From an uncultured Hoeflea sp. (GTDB lineage: Bacteria; Pseudomonadota; Alphaproteobacteria; Rhizobiales; Rhizobiaceae): DNA of 64,000 nt. Positions 17,969 through 26,449 of the stretch are shown piece after piece. The notes below the pieces were generated by a model. The model worked only from the letters and a program-made list of their open reading frames with translations. It ran no database searches and was not told the DNA's origin. Each line of letters opens with the position of its first letter. The first letter of the stretch is position 1. The DNA is taken from contig NZ_CANMVK010000001.1 of assembly GCF_947501405.1 (NCBI RefSeq), forward strand, positions 1,736,001 through 1,800,000. The letters are read 5' to 3'. Made by a program: the position numbers and the translations under genes.

Positions 17969-18832
17969 ATGCCAAAAGTGCTTTATGAACGCGACGGGCG
18001 GATCGCCCGGATCACCCTGAACCGGCCCGAGGTGCTCAACGCCATCGATGATGATCTGCCGCGTGAACTGGAAGCGGCCGTCGAGCGCGCCAATGGCGAT
18101 GCGGACATCCATGTCATCGTTCTTTCGGGTGCCGGCCGGGCCTTCTGTGCCGGCTACGATATGAGCTATTACGCGCAAGCCACCGGCGGCGATGGCAATG
18201 CGGTCACACAATCCATGCCCTGGGACCCGATGAAGGACTACGCCTTCATGAGCCGCAACACCGAACGCTTCATGAGCCTGTGGCGCAGCCACAAGCCGGT
18301 GGTCGCCAAGGTGCACGGCTTTGCCGTGGCCGGCGGCTCAGATATCGCCCTGTGCGCCGATCTGGTGGTGATGGCGGAGGATGCCGAGATCGGCTACATG
18401 CCGGCGCGTATCTGGGGCTGCCCGACCACGGCGATGTGGGTCTACCGGCTGGGCGCCGAACAGGCCAAGCGGATGCTTTTGACCGGCGACAAGATCAATG
18501 GCGCGGAAGCCCAGCGCATAGGGTTGGTGTGCAAGGCTGTTGCGGCTACCGAACTCGATGCCGAAACCGAGCGGCTGGCCGAGCGGATGGCGACGGTGCC
18601 GGTCAACCAGTTGATGATGCAGAAGCTGGTGATCAATCAGGCGATCGAGGCGATGGGGCTGAAACAGACCCAGATGTTCGCCACCGTGTTCGACGGCATC
18701 ACGCGCCACTCGCCGGAAGGGATCAACTTCAAGCAGCGCTCCGAAGAGGTCGGCTGGAAACAGGCGGTCGAGGAGCGCGATTCCGGCACCTATGACTGGA
18801 CCGCAAACCGGCCTATCAATCCGCGCGGCTAG
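17969..18832 (+). CDS. Enoyl-CoA hydratase/isomerase family protein
   Basis: A second crotonase-fold protein, 287 residues. It has LNRPEVLNAID, oxyanion-hole segments FCAGYDMS and GFAVAGGSDIALCADL, and a long insert (GGDGNAVTQSMPWDP) not found in the neighbour. The ATG at 17969 sits about 10 bases after GGGAGG; a TTG three codons upstream is less likely. It is followed 52 bases later by a PaaI-type thioesterase, so the two may degrade or recycle the same CoA esters. Confidence 0.92.
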   Translation: MPKVLYERDGRIARITLNRPEVLNAIDDDLPRELEAAVERANGDADIHVIVLSGAGRAFCAGYDMSYYAQATGGDGNAVTQSMPWDPMKDYAFMSRNTERFMSLWRSHKPVVAKVHGFAVAGGSDIALCADLVVMAEDAEIGYMPARIWGCPTTAMWVYRLGAEQAKRMLLTGDKINGAEAQRIGLVCKAVAATELDAETERLAERMATVPVNQLMMQKLVINQAIEAMGLKQTQMFATVFDGITRHSPEGINFKQRSEEVGWKQAVEERDSGTYDWTANRPINPRG

Positions 18833-18884
18833 CATATCGCAGCGGCCGCCTAACTCCCAATGTCACGCATACAGGACCCCGCCC

Positions 18885-19322
18885 ATGCCCGCCCCGCTCA
18901 ATCCGGTGATGACCGCTCCCGAGGTCTCGGCCTATCTCGATCAAGTGTTTCCGCAAATCCGGACCAATGGCGACGATGTTTCGGTGATTGAAGTATCGCC
19001 CGGGACGGCGCTGGTGCGACTGAACGCCGATCACAAGCATCTCAGGCCCGGCGGCACCGTGAGCGGCCCGACGATGTTCATGCTGGCCGATCTGGGCGCC
19101 TATGCGGTGATCCTGGCGCATATCGGAAAAGTGGCGCTGGCGGTGACGACCAATCTCAACATCAATTTCCTGATGAAGCCTGCTCCCGGGGCACTCAATG
19201 CCACCGCCGCGATCCTGAAAATGGGCAAGCGTCTTGTGGTCACCGACATCTCGATCCGCGACAGCCAGGACGAACTGGTGGCGCATGCGACCGCTACCTA
19301 CTCGATTCCACCGCAAACCTGA
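18885..19322 (+). CDS. PaaI-type hotdog thioesterase
   Basis: A single hotdog-fold acyl-CoA thioesterase, 145 residues. It has the GGTVSGPTMFMLADLGAYAV helix and TTNLNINFLMKP strand expected of the PaaI family. The substrate is unknown. The ATG at 18885 (MPAPLNPVMTAPE) fits the family length. A longer open frame exists upstream but has no similarity. It probably shares a transcript with the crotonase gene upstream. Confidence 0.88.
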   Translation: MPAPLNPVMTAPEVSAYLDQVFPQIRTNGDDVSVIEVSPGTALVRLNADHKHLRPGGTVSGPTMFMLADLGAYAVILAHIGKVALAVTTNLNINFLMKPAPGALNATAAILKMGKRLVVTDISIRDSQDELVAHATATYSIPPQT

Positions 19323-19324
19323 TG

Positions 19325-19340
19325 CGGTATAAAAATACCG
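19325..19340. repeat. Inverted repeat after the thioesterase gene
   Basis: CGGTAT-AAAA-ATACCG starts two bases after the stop codon at 19322. It is short and AT-rich, so it is a weak terminator candidate. It shares the TACCG half-site with the inverted repeat over the rplM -35 box about 60 bp downstream. Confidence 0.4.
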
Positions 19341-19391
19341 TAATTTTAAGCCATTGTTTTTGCTTATTTTTCTTCAGATGAAAACAGAGTA

Positions 19392-19426
19392 TACCGCTTG
19401 ACGGTACATTTTGTGTCGCCTATAAG
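19392..19426 (+). promoter_or_regulatory. rplM-rpsI promoter with overlapping inverted repeat
   Basis: The -35 TTGACG (19398-19403) and -10 TATAAG (19421-19426) are separated by 17 bases, close to the sigma-70 ideal. A TACCG-CTTGA-CGGTA inverted repeat (19392-19406) overlaps the -35 box. The predicted leader to the rplM ATG is about 140 bases, long enough for autoregulation by a ribosomal protein, which I cannot demonstrate here. Confidence 0.65.
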
Positions 19427-19571
19427 CACGCAGCGTCAGGATCCCGCGTGGAACTGATGTGTCAGTTGACGTGGTTTGGGCCGCAAGCCCATTGCCCACG
19501 GCAACTTCAAGCAACAAGAAACGTCCGGTTGCCGACCCGTTCAGCGCCGGATCCCTGGAAGAGAGAAATCC

Positions 19572-20036
19572 ATGAAAACCTTCTCGCAGAAGCCTGCAGA
19601 GGTGGACAAGAAGTGGGTGATTATCGACGCAACGGATCTCGTCGTCGGCCGTCTCGCCACCATTGTCGCCACCCGTCTGCGCGGCAAGCACAAAGCCACC
19701 TATACCCCGCATGTCGATGATGGCGACAACGTCATTGTCATCAATGCCGAAAAGGCGGTTCTGACCGGCAACAAATACACCGACAAGAAATATTACTGGC
19801 ACACCGGCTACCCCGGCGGCATCAAGGAGCGCACCGCGCGCCAGATTTTCGAAGGCCGCTTTCCCGAGCGGATCATCGAAAAGGCCGTCGAGCGCATGGT
19901 GCCCCGCGGCCCTCTCGGCCGTCGCCAGATGAAGAACCTGCGTGTCTATGCGGGCTCCACCCATCCGCATGAAGCCCAGCAGCCGACCGCGATCGACGTC
20001 GCCGCGCTGAACAGCAAGAACAAAAGGAGCGCCTGA
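19572..20036 (+). CDS. rplM: 50S ribosomal protein L13
   Basis: L13 is a primary 23S rRNA-binding protein of the large subunit. The 154-residue product has [47 protein letters not shown] and [15 protein letters not shown], all conserved. The frame runs upstream to 19476, but the ATG at 19572 gives the standard N-terminus. The stop codon is two bases before the rpsI start, so translation of the pair is probably coupled. Confidence 0.98.
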   Translation: MKTFSQKPAEVDKKWVIIDATDLVVGRLATIVATRLRGKHKATYTPHVDDGDNVIVINAEKAVLTGNKYTDKKYYWHTGYPGGIKERTARQIFEGRFPERIIEKAVERMVPRGPLGRRQMKNLRVYAGSTHPHEAQQPTAIDVAALNSKNKRSA

Positions 20037-20038
20037 CC

Positions 20039-20524
20039 ATGGCAGAACTCAATTCGCTTGAGGAACTCGGCGCCTCCGTTTCGGCGACCGAAGATGCAGC
20101 GCCCGAAGCTCCGGTGCATGTGCGCAAGGTCGACGATCTGGGCCGCTCCTATGCCACCGGCAAGCGCAAGAATGCGATCGCCCGCGTGTGGATCAAGCCG
20201 GGCTCCGGCAAGATCACCGTCAACGGCCGCGATTTCGTGACCTACTTCGCCCGCCCGGTGCTGCAGATGGTTGTGCAGCAGCCGGTCGTCGCCGCAGCCC
20301 GTCAGGGCCAGTTCGACGTGGTCTGCACCGTGTCGGGCGGTGGCTTGTCCGGCCAGGCCGGTGCAGTCCGTCACGGCATCTCCAAGGCGCTGACCTACTA
20401 TGAGCCGGGCCTGCGCTCGGTTTTGAAGAAGGGTGGCTTCCTGACCCGCGACAGCCGCGTGGTCGAGCGTAAGAAATACGGCAAGGCCAAGGCCCGCCGG
20501 TCGTTCCAGTTCTCCAAGCGCTAA
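20039..20524 (+). CDS. rpsI: 30S ribosomal protein S9
   Basis: S9 contacts the P-site tRNA through its basic C-terminus. The 161-residue product has the core [14 protein letters not shown], the [19 protein letters not shown] loop, and the C-terminal [18 protein letters not shown] 40-residue acidic N-terminal extension makes it longer than the E. coli protein; such extensions are common in alphaproteobacteria. It is coupled to rplM and followed by an intrinsic terminator. Confidence 0.98.
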   Translation: MAELNSLEELGASVSATEDAAPEAPVHVRKVDDLGRSYATGKRKNAIARVWIKPGSGKITVNGRDFVTYFARPVLQMVVQQPVVAAARQGQFDVVCTVSGGGLSGQAGAVRHGISKALTYYEPGLRSVLKKGGFLTRDSRVVERKKYGKAKARRSFQFSKR

Positions 20525-20553
20525 TCAGCGTTTTGAAATTGGAGTATCAATTG

Positions 20554-20579
20554 AACGGGGCCTCGGCCCCGTTTTTTGT
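20554..20579 (+). terminator. rpsI intrinsic terminator
   Basis: A 9-bp GC-rich hairpin (AACGGGGCC and its complement with a very tight loop) is followed by six T. It ends the rplM-rpsI transcript. Confidence 0.9.
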
Positions 20580-20653
20580 TTGGCTTGATCCTGGCCGAAC
20601 CGCTGCTATCTGTGATGGTCAGCACGAATTGAGCTGCGGGAGATAGAAGTCCG

Positions 20654-21070
20654 ATGCCCTCAATACCAACGCGACGCCGATTTTTGATGATGACCGCGAT
20701 CCTGCCGCTGGCCACGCCCGGTGTGAGCCAGGCTGCGGGCCAAACCGCGGGTTTGCGCGACATCTCGCCGGAGATCGCTCATCAGGTGCTGCAATCAGGT
20801 GCGCCTGTCACCATCCTCGACATCCGCACGCCCTGGGAGTTCTCGGCCGGCCATATCGAGGGCGCGACCAACATCGATTTTTATGAAAAGAGCTTTGCCG
20901 ACCGGATCATGGCGCTGGAACCGGGCAGAACCTATCTTATCTATTGCCAAACCGGTGTGCGCAGCCGAGCACTGATGAACGCCCTGGCGCAAACCTCGTT
21001 TCGGGATGTGATGCACATTCCGGCAGGATTTTCCGGCTGGCAGCGGGTGGGCCTGCCCTTCGCGCGCTGA
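20654..21070 (+). CDS. Rhodanese-domain protein with twin-arginine-like signal
   Basis: A 138-residue single-domain rhodanese. The active-site loop is CQTGVRS (Cys98) and the GHIEGATNIDF segment is also typical. The N-terminus MPSIPTRRRFLMMTAI, with its RRRF motif, resembles a Tat signal, so the enzyme probably works in the periplasm as a sulfurtransferase or thiol-modifying protein. Its stop codon TGA and the stop codon of the convergent acyltransferase are adjacent (TGATCA). Confidence 0.88.
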   Translation: MPSIPTRRRFLMMTAILPLATPGVSQAAGQTAGLRDISPEIAHQVLQSGAPVTILDIRTPWEFSAGHIEGATNIDFYEKSFADRIMALEPGRTYLIYCQTGVRSRALMNALAQTSFRDVMHIPAGFSGWQRVGLPFAR

Positions 21071-22165
21071 TCAGCCTGCCCTCTCCGCGACAATTGTGGA
21101 AGGTTCGGCCGGCGGCAGGAACCGGCGCTGCAACTGGCTCAGTGTCCATCGCGACAAAGGCCGCTCGACGCAATAGTAAAACATTGCGGCCAGTCCCACA
21201 CACCCCGCCAGAATGATCAGGTAGTGCACCGGCCATGACACATCCGGCCCGTAATCCGACGAGATGGCGAACCTGATGTAAAAGGTCACCACAAAGATGT
21301 GCGTGAGATAAAGCGCATAGGACCAGTCGCCGAGCAGCGCCAGGATGCGGCTTGAAAAGCGCAAGGCGCCCAACCCGCCATAGAGAACCGCTGCCGCCGG
21401 CACACCCCAGTAAAAGGCGCGCCATTCATCCAGCGGCCGCTCCCATTGCAGCGCCAGCAGCGCCAGGCCTACAAGGAAGGCCGCGGCGGCGCCAAAGCCA
21501 GGCTCGATGCGGCGGCGGCGCCAGCTTCGGAAGATCAAAATTCCAAACACGAATTCGAGCAGGATCGGGTCGGTGTAGAAGTCGGCGGTTGCGTGATCGG
21601 GCGCGACCACCATGCCCATCGCCACCAGCCCGAGCAGCACGGCCGCCGTCCCGATCAGCCGGCGGTCGCCAAACAATCCGGCGGTCAGAGCGACGAGTGC
21701 GTAGAAGAACACTTCGTAATTGAGCGTCCAACCCACCACCAACAGCGGACCGGCGGAGCCGGATCCCACATCCACAGGTAAAAATGCGAGTGAGACCAGC
21801 AAATGGCCAAGGCTTGCCTCGGTTGAGCGAAACAGGCTGGGCACCGCGAGCGCCAGCATGAATACGAACAGCGTGATGGCCCAATAGGCCGGCGCCACGC
21901 GCGCGACGCGCCGGATCATGAACTGACGGCCATCAAAGGCTCCGCCGCGGTCCACGATCATCGCCATGATGAAGCCGGAGATCACGAAAAACAGATCGAC
22001 GCCAGCTGCTCCAACATGATCCACCCGGGCGGGATCAAGCCCCCAGGTTTCCTGCGACAGCACCGAGATGTGAAACAGGACAACAGCAAAGGCCGCCGCG
22101 GCGCGCAGATATTGCACCGGCAGTACTGTTTGGTCAGGCTTAGCTGAAAGACCTGCGGCGCTCAT
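21071..22165 (-). CDS. Acyltransferase 3 family membrane protein
   Basis: A 364-residue polytopic acyltransferase (OafA/NodX-type). It begins with a membrane segment carrying the catalytic-type His (AVVLFHISVL). It also has the DLFFVISGFIMA motif and about ten hydrophobic segments, and ends in ERPLSRWTL. Such enzymes O-acylate surface polysaccharides or lipids. I chose the ATG at 22165 over the upstream in-frame starts because it has a GGAAG site. No polysaccharide genes are adjacent; the nearest are about 5 kb away. Confidence 0.88.
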   Translation of the reverse strand: MSAAGLSAKPDQTVLPVQYLRAAAAFAVVLFHISVLSQETWGLDPARVDHVGAAGVDLFFVISGFIMAMIVDRGGAFDGRQFMIRRVARVAPAYWAITLFVFMLALAVPSLFRSTEASLGHLLVSLAFLPVDVGSGSAGPLLVVGWTLNYEVFFYALVALTAGLFGDRRLIGTAAVLLGLVAMGMVVAPDHATADFYTDPILLEFVFGILIFRSWRRRRIEPGFGAAAAFLVGLALLALQWERPLDEWRAFYWGVPAAAVLYGGLGALRFSSRILALLGDWSYALYLTHIFVVTFYIRFAISSDYGPDVSWPVHYLIILAGCVGLAAMFYYCVERPLSRWTLSQLQRRFLPPAEPSTIVAERAG

Positions 22166-22432
22166 GCATGCTTCCATCGTGGATCGGACAGCGCAATGCT
22201 GCACCAGTCAGCTTACACGGCGGGCGTTTCAAAAATCCTAAACCGGCCGGAACGGGGCCTGGCTTGAGCCCGAATTGGCCCCGGGGCAAAGCTTGCGCTG
22301 GTGGAATCCAATCAGGCGGCTGCATGTTCGCTGTAGCCAAACCTAGGCAATACAATGGTAATAAGCGGCGGCTTTATCCGGGATGCAGTCTGGGCTAGAC
22401 AGAGGCAACAGGAACCTGCCGCGGAAACCTTC

Positions 22433-23383
22433 ATGTCGCCCAAATCCATCGATCACGCCTTCACCGCCCGTTCGCTGACAACGGCTGCCACAGACCCCAC
22501 CTATGCTGGCGCCCTGTCCTTCATGCGGCGCAAATACACCAAGGTTCTCAAGGGCGCGGATGCGGTGGTCTGGGGCATTCCCTTTGACGCCGCGGTGTCG
22601 AACAGGCCCGGCGCGCGCTTTGGCCCGCAAGCTATCCGCCGCGCTTCGGCGATCTTTGACAATGACCCGCAATACCCCTTCGCAAAGGACCTGTTTGCGG
22701 AGATGGCGGTGATCGATTACGGCGATTGCCAGCTTGATTATGGCAATCACCACAAGACGCCGGCCACCATTGAGCGCGAGGCCGCGAAAATCCTCAAGTC
22801 CGGCGCCTTCCTGATGAGCATGGGCGGCGACCACTATGTCACCTGGCCACTGCTGAAAGCGCACGCGGCGCTGCACGGCCCGCTGGCGCTGGTGCAGTTT
22901 GACGCCCATCAGGATACCTGGTTTGACGACGGCAAGCGGATCGATCACGGATCCTTCGTTGGCCGGGCGGTGCGCGACGGGGTGATCGACCCGACCCGCT
23001 CGATCCAGATCGGCATCCGCACCCATGCGCCCGAAGACTGCGGCATCCGCATCGTCTTCGGTCACGAGGTCGAGGATATGAGCGCGGCCGAGATTGCCGC
23101 TGCGATCCTCGATCATGTCGGTGGTATGGCCTGCTACATCACCTTCGACATTGACTGCCTCGATCCCGCCTTTGCGCCGGGAACCGGCACGCCGGTGGCC
23201 GGCGGCCCCTCCAGCGCCAAAATGCTGTCGGTGCTGCAGCGGCTCGGGGGGCTTGATATCAAGGGTGCAGATATTGTAGAAGTCGCGCCAGCCTATGATC
23301 ACGCGGACATCACCGCGATAGCCGGAGCTTCCGTCGCCATGCACTATATGGGACTTCTCGCAGAACGCCGCTCACGACGATAA
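22433..23383 (+). CDS. speB: Agmatinase/arginase family ureohydrolase
   Basis: A 316-residue dinuclear-manganese ureohydrolase. All metal-binding motifs are intact: GGDHYV, DAHQDTWFDD and DIDCLDPAFAPGTG. The family converts agmatine (or a related guanidino compound) to putrescine and urea. The agmatinase name rests on overall similarity to rhizobial SpeB; guanidinobutyrase activity is the main alternative. The ATG at 22433 gives the family N-terminus. argC lies 84 bases downstream on the same strand. Confidence 0.9.
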   Translation: MSPKSIDHAFTARSLTTAATDPTYAGALSFMRRKYTKVLKGADAVVWGIPFDAAVSNRPGARFGPQAIRRASAIFDNDPQYPFAKDLFAEMAVIDYGDCQLDYGNHHKTPATIEREAAKILKSGAFLMSMGGDHYVTWPLLKAHAALHGPLALVQFDAHQDTWFDDGKRIDHGSFVGRAVRDGVIDPTRSIQIGIRTHAPEDCGIRIVFGHEVEDMSAAEIAAAILDHVGGMACYITFDIDCLDPAFAPGTGTPVAGGPSSAKMLSVLQRLGGLDIKGADIVEVAPAYDHADITAIAGASVAMHYMGLLAERRSRR

Positions 23384-23467
23384 AGCGCGCCTTACCCTCA
23401 GACTCTGAGAAACCGAGTCTGAAATCCTGCACAAGTCCCTGAATTCATGCATGAACGGAGAAGCCCG

Positions 23468-24397
23468 ATGGCTCCCAAGATTTTTATTGACGGCGAACAC
23501 GGCACCACTGGCCTGCAAATCGTATCGCGGCTCGAGAGCCGGACCGACATTGACCTGATGTCGATGCCGGTTGACCAGCGGCGCGATCCGGAGGTTCGGG
23601 CGCGGTTCCTGCGGGATGCCGATATCGCCATCCTTTGCCTTCCCGATGCCGCCGCGCGGGAAGCTGTGGCACTGGCAGCGGATGCCGACACCCGCTTTAT
23701 CGATGCGTCGACCGCGCACCGGACACACCCCGACTGGGTGTTCGGATTTGCGGAGATGTCCAAGGCGCAGGCCGATCTGATCGCCAAGGCCCGGTTTGTC
23801 TCCAATCCAGGCTGCTACTCGACCGGCGCCATCGCGCTTGTGGCGCCGCTGGTTCAGGCAGGGCTGCTGCCCGCCGACTATCCGCTGACGATCAATGGCG
23901 TTTCGGGCTACACCGGTGGCGGCAAGCAACTGATCGCACAGATGGAGGATGGGTCCCGGGACGATGCGATCACGGCAAACCATTTCGCCTATGCGCTAAC
24001 GCTCGCGCACAAGCATGTGCCGGAGATCACCACCCGCGCCGGGCTGACGCGGCGGCCGATCTTCACGCCCGCCGTGGGCCGGTTTGCGCAAGGTATGCTG
24101 GTCAATGTGCCGCTGCATCTCGATCTGCTTGCAGGTGAGGCCAGTCTGCAGACGGTGCATGCAGCGCTGACGGATCATTACGCCGGCTCCGAGATTGTCG
24201 AGGTTCCCTCGCTCGACACCATAGCCGGTCTCGCGCGGCTGGATCCCGAAGAGCTTACGGGCACTGACCGGATGAAGCTATATGTCTGCGGCACCGAGGC
24301 GGCGGGTCAGGTCAATCTGGTGGCTTCGCTCGACAATCTGGGCAAAGGCGCTTCAGGCGCGGCCGTGCAAAATCTCGGGCAGATGATTGCCGGCTGA
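23468..24397 (+). CDS. argC: N-acetyl-gamma-glutamyl-phosphate reductase (type 2)
   Basis: ArgC is the third enzyme of arginine biosynthesis, reducing N-acetylglutamyl phosphate with NADPH. The 309-residue product is the short, type-2 form. It begins with IFIDGEHGTTGLQI, the NADP-binding turn, and has the catalytic Cys116 in NPGCYSTG plus GVSGYTGGGKQL. The ATG at 23468 follows GGAGAAG; an in-frame ATG seven codons upstream is less well placed. It may be co-transcribed with the agmatinase gene. Confidence 0.96.
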   Translation: MAPKIFIDGEHGTTGLQIVSRLESRTDIDLMSMPVDQRRDPEVRARFLRDADIAILCLPDAAAREAVALAADADTRFIDASTAHRTHPDWVFGFAEMSKAQADLIAKARFVSNPGCYSTGAIALVAPLVQAGLLPADYPLTINGVSGYTGGGKQLIAQMEDGSRDDAITANHFAYALTLAHKHVPEITTRAGLTRRPIFTPAVGRFAQGMLVNVPLHLDLLAGEASLQTVHAALTDHYAGSEIVEVPSLDTIAGLARLDPEELTGTDRMKLYVCGTEAAGQVNLVASLDNLGKGASGAAVQNLGQMIAG

Positions 24398-24430
24398 CCA
24401 GTTGAGACAAGCTGCGCCGTATCGCACGGC

Positions 24431-24718
24431 TCAGCTTTCCTTCTCGAGCCGCTTGGCCAGATCTTCGTAATCTTTGTCCCGGACGTAGCGCAGCTCACGA
24501 ATGATGCGCAATATGGGCTTGAAGGCAAAGCAGATCGAGCCCACGAGAAAGCACCAGGTGCCCGGGGTCTGCCAATCTTCCGAGAAAAACATAACCGAGC
24601 CAATCACGAACAGCACGGCGGCAGTCACATCGACCAGAGTATAGGCCAGTTCGAACCGGGCGTAGTACCGGGCGTCGGAGATGTACTGGTGATGGCGGGA
24701 TGGCTTGAACAGGGCCAT
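24431..24718 (-). CDS. YrhK-like small membrane protein
   Basis: A 95-residue protein of the YrhK type. It has a basic HHQYISDARYYARFELAYTL N-terminal segment and two membrane helices (TAAVLFVIGSVMFF and TWCFLVGSICFAFKPIL). A charged C-terminal tail follows. It has a strong AGGAAGGAAAA ribosome site. Function is unknown. It lies downstream of ctaA on the same strand (52-base gap). Confidence 0.82.
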   Translation of the reverse strand: MALFKPSRHHQYISDARYYARFELAYTLVDVTAAVLFVIGSVMFFSEDWQTPGTWCFLVGSICFAFKPILRIIRELRYVRDKDYEDLAKRLEKES

Positions 24719-24770
24719 AGGTTTTCCTTCCTGTCCTTCGGCTGACGCCAACAAGATGTGGCGCTGGTGC

Positions 24771-25898
24771 TCAGTTGCGCACCTGGATCTCCGTTTGGAG
24801 GGGATAGGCGCCATAAAAGCCACGCCAATGGGCAACCGCAAAACCAAGCACCACGACCGCCCAGCCCTGATGGGCCAGCGCCCAGCCGAAGGGCACCTGG
24901 GTGACAATGGTGATGATTCCGATCATCGCCTGGATCGTCACCAGCACAAACAACACCACGGCACGGCGGCAATGGGTGGACCCGCGGCCGCGCATGATCC
25001 CGGCCACCATGTGCCAGGCGGCCAGCGCAAACAGCAGATAGCCGGCCATCCGATGGACAAATTGCACGGTCAGCTCGTTTTCGAAAATATTGCGCCACGC
25101 AGGCGAAATCGCCATCAGCCCTTCAGGCACAATCGCGCCGTTCATCAGCGGCCAGGTGCTTGACGCCAGTCCGGCGTCGAGCCCGGCCACCAGAGCGCCC
25201 AGGTAGATCTGCACCAGGATGAGCAAGCTGAGCGCCCCTGCCCCCCGCCTGAACCCGAAGCTTGGCACCGGGTCACTGGAATGCGGCGCCAGGCCGCGCA
25301 TCACCCAGACGATGGCCGCGAAAATCAGGCATGCGAGGGTGAGATGGGTGGCGAGCCGGTACTGGCTGACATCCACCCGGTCGACGAGGCCTGAGGCAAC
25401 CATCCACCAGCCGACCGCGCCTTGCAGTCCACCCAGAAAGAACAGACCAACCAGGGGCCAGCGCAACCGTTTCTCGATCCGGCCGGTGACCCAGAAGACC
25501 AGCAACGGAACCGCAAACAGCACGCCCACGCCACGCGCCAGAAACCGGTGCGCCCATTCCCACCAGTAGATCACCTTGAACTCATCAAGACTCATGCCCT
25601 TGTTGATCAACTGGTATTCCGGGATCTGGCGGTAGAGCTCGAGCTCCTCCTGCCATTCGGCCTCGCTCAAGGGCGGGATGACGCCGTGGATCGGTTTCCA
25701 TTCGGTGATCGACAGGCCGGAATCGGTTAGACGGGTGGCGCCGCCGACCAGCACCAGGGCAAAGATCGCCACCAGCACCAATCCGAGCCAGACCCGTTGA
25801 ACCGCCCGGTTGCGCCTGATGCGCGCCTGCGTCCGGACAATGGCCTGGGCGGTTGGCGGCTGTTCAGCGGTGTGCGGAAAATCTAGCGATGTTGTCAT
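24771..25898 (-). CDS. ctaA: Heme A synthase (COX15/CtaA)
   Basis: Heme A synthase, an inner-membrane enzyme that oxidises heme O to heme A for cytochrome oxidase. The 375-residue product has eight hydrophobic segments, the GGATRLTDSGLSITEWKP motif and conserved His residues in EWAHRFLAR, ATHLTLA and QFVHRMAGY. Type 2 (eight-helix) CtaA as found in alphaproteobacteria. The ATG at 25898 is used; an in-frame ATG at 25940 is possible, and neither has a strong ribosome site. Confidence 0.93.
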   Translation of the reverse strand: MTTSLDFPHTAEQPPTAQAIVRTQARIRRNRAVQRVWLGLVLVAIFALVLVGGATRLTDSGLSITEWKPIHGVIPPLSEAEWQEELELYRQIPEYQLINKGMSLDEFKVIYWWEWAHRFLARGVGVLFAVPLLVFWVTGRIEKRLRWPLVGLFFLGGLQGAVGWWMVASGLVDRVDVSQYRLATHLTLACLIFAAIVWVMRGLAPHSSDPVPSFGFRRGAGALSLLILVQIYLGALVAGLDAGLASSTWPLMNGAIVPEGLMAISPAWRNIFENELTVQFVHRMAGYLLFALAAWHMVAGIMRGRGSTHCRRAVVLFVLVTIQAMIGIITIVTQVPFGWALAHQGWAVVVLGFAVAHWRGFYGAYPLQTEIQVRN

Positions 25899-26039
25899 GG
25901 GGTCTGCCGGCCTGTCGGTTGCGCGTTGCCGGGTGGACATGTGCTACAGGCTGCGGGCCTTGGCAAGGGCGCGAAGTTTGCGGCACACCGTCGCGGCCGG
26001 CTTGGCATTGGCCTCTTTGCCTTGCGGGCGAAAGCCGCT

Positions 26040-26327
26040 ATGTCCCAACCATCGACCGGGCCTGCAAATGGCGCGTCCGCGAAAACGCCTGCCACGAACA
26101 AGGACTACGAGAAATTGCCCGTTCGCCTGAAAAAGCTCATCGGAACCGTGATCATCGTGGCGCTGGTGGTGATCTACGCGCTGGTGGCAACCACCGTCGC
26201 GACCTACCGGTTGGCGGAGTCCGCCTGGTATGTGCATCTGATGTATTTCCTGTTTACCGGGGTGCTGTGGATCGTGCCGGCGATGTTCGTCATCCGCTGG
26301 ATGGAACGCCCTCCCAAAGCCCGGTAG
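26040..26327 (+). CDS. DUF2842 membrane protein
   Basis: A 95-residue protein with a hydrophilic N-terminus and two membrane helices (IGTVIIVALVVIYALVATTV and YFLFTGVLWIVPAMFVIRWM). The KLPVRLKKLIGT and WYVHLMYFLFTGVLWIVPA motifs match DUF2842 of alphaproteobacteria. The ATG is at 26040. It is divergent from ctaA. Function is unknown. Confidence 0.85.
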   Translation: MSQPSTGPANGASAKTPATNKDYEKLPVRLKKLIGTVIIVALVVIYALVATTVATYRLAESAWYVHLMYFLFTGVLWIVPAMFVIRWMERPPKAR

Positions 26328-26370
26328 AGCCCATCGGCCAGCCGCAAGCGCAACAACCTGACCGTACGTA

Positions 26371-26385
26371 TTAACCGCGCGTTAG
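26371..26385. promoter_or_regulatory. Possible CtrA-type site
   Basis: TTAA-N7-TTAG matches the alphaproteobacterial CtrA consensus (TTAA-N7-TTAA) except at the last base. It lies 65 bases before the acetyltransferase start at 26450. A single near match of this length can arise by chance, so confidence is low. Confidence 0.25.
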
Positions 26386-26449
26386 CCTTGCGGCGGGGTT
26401 TTGTGTGTTCGGGCGGCCGGATTTACCGAATTGTTGAAGTGCCGCGGCC

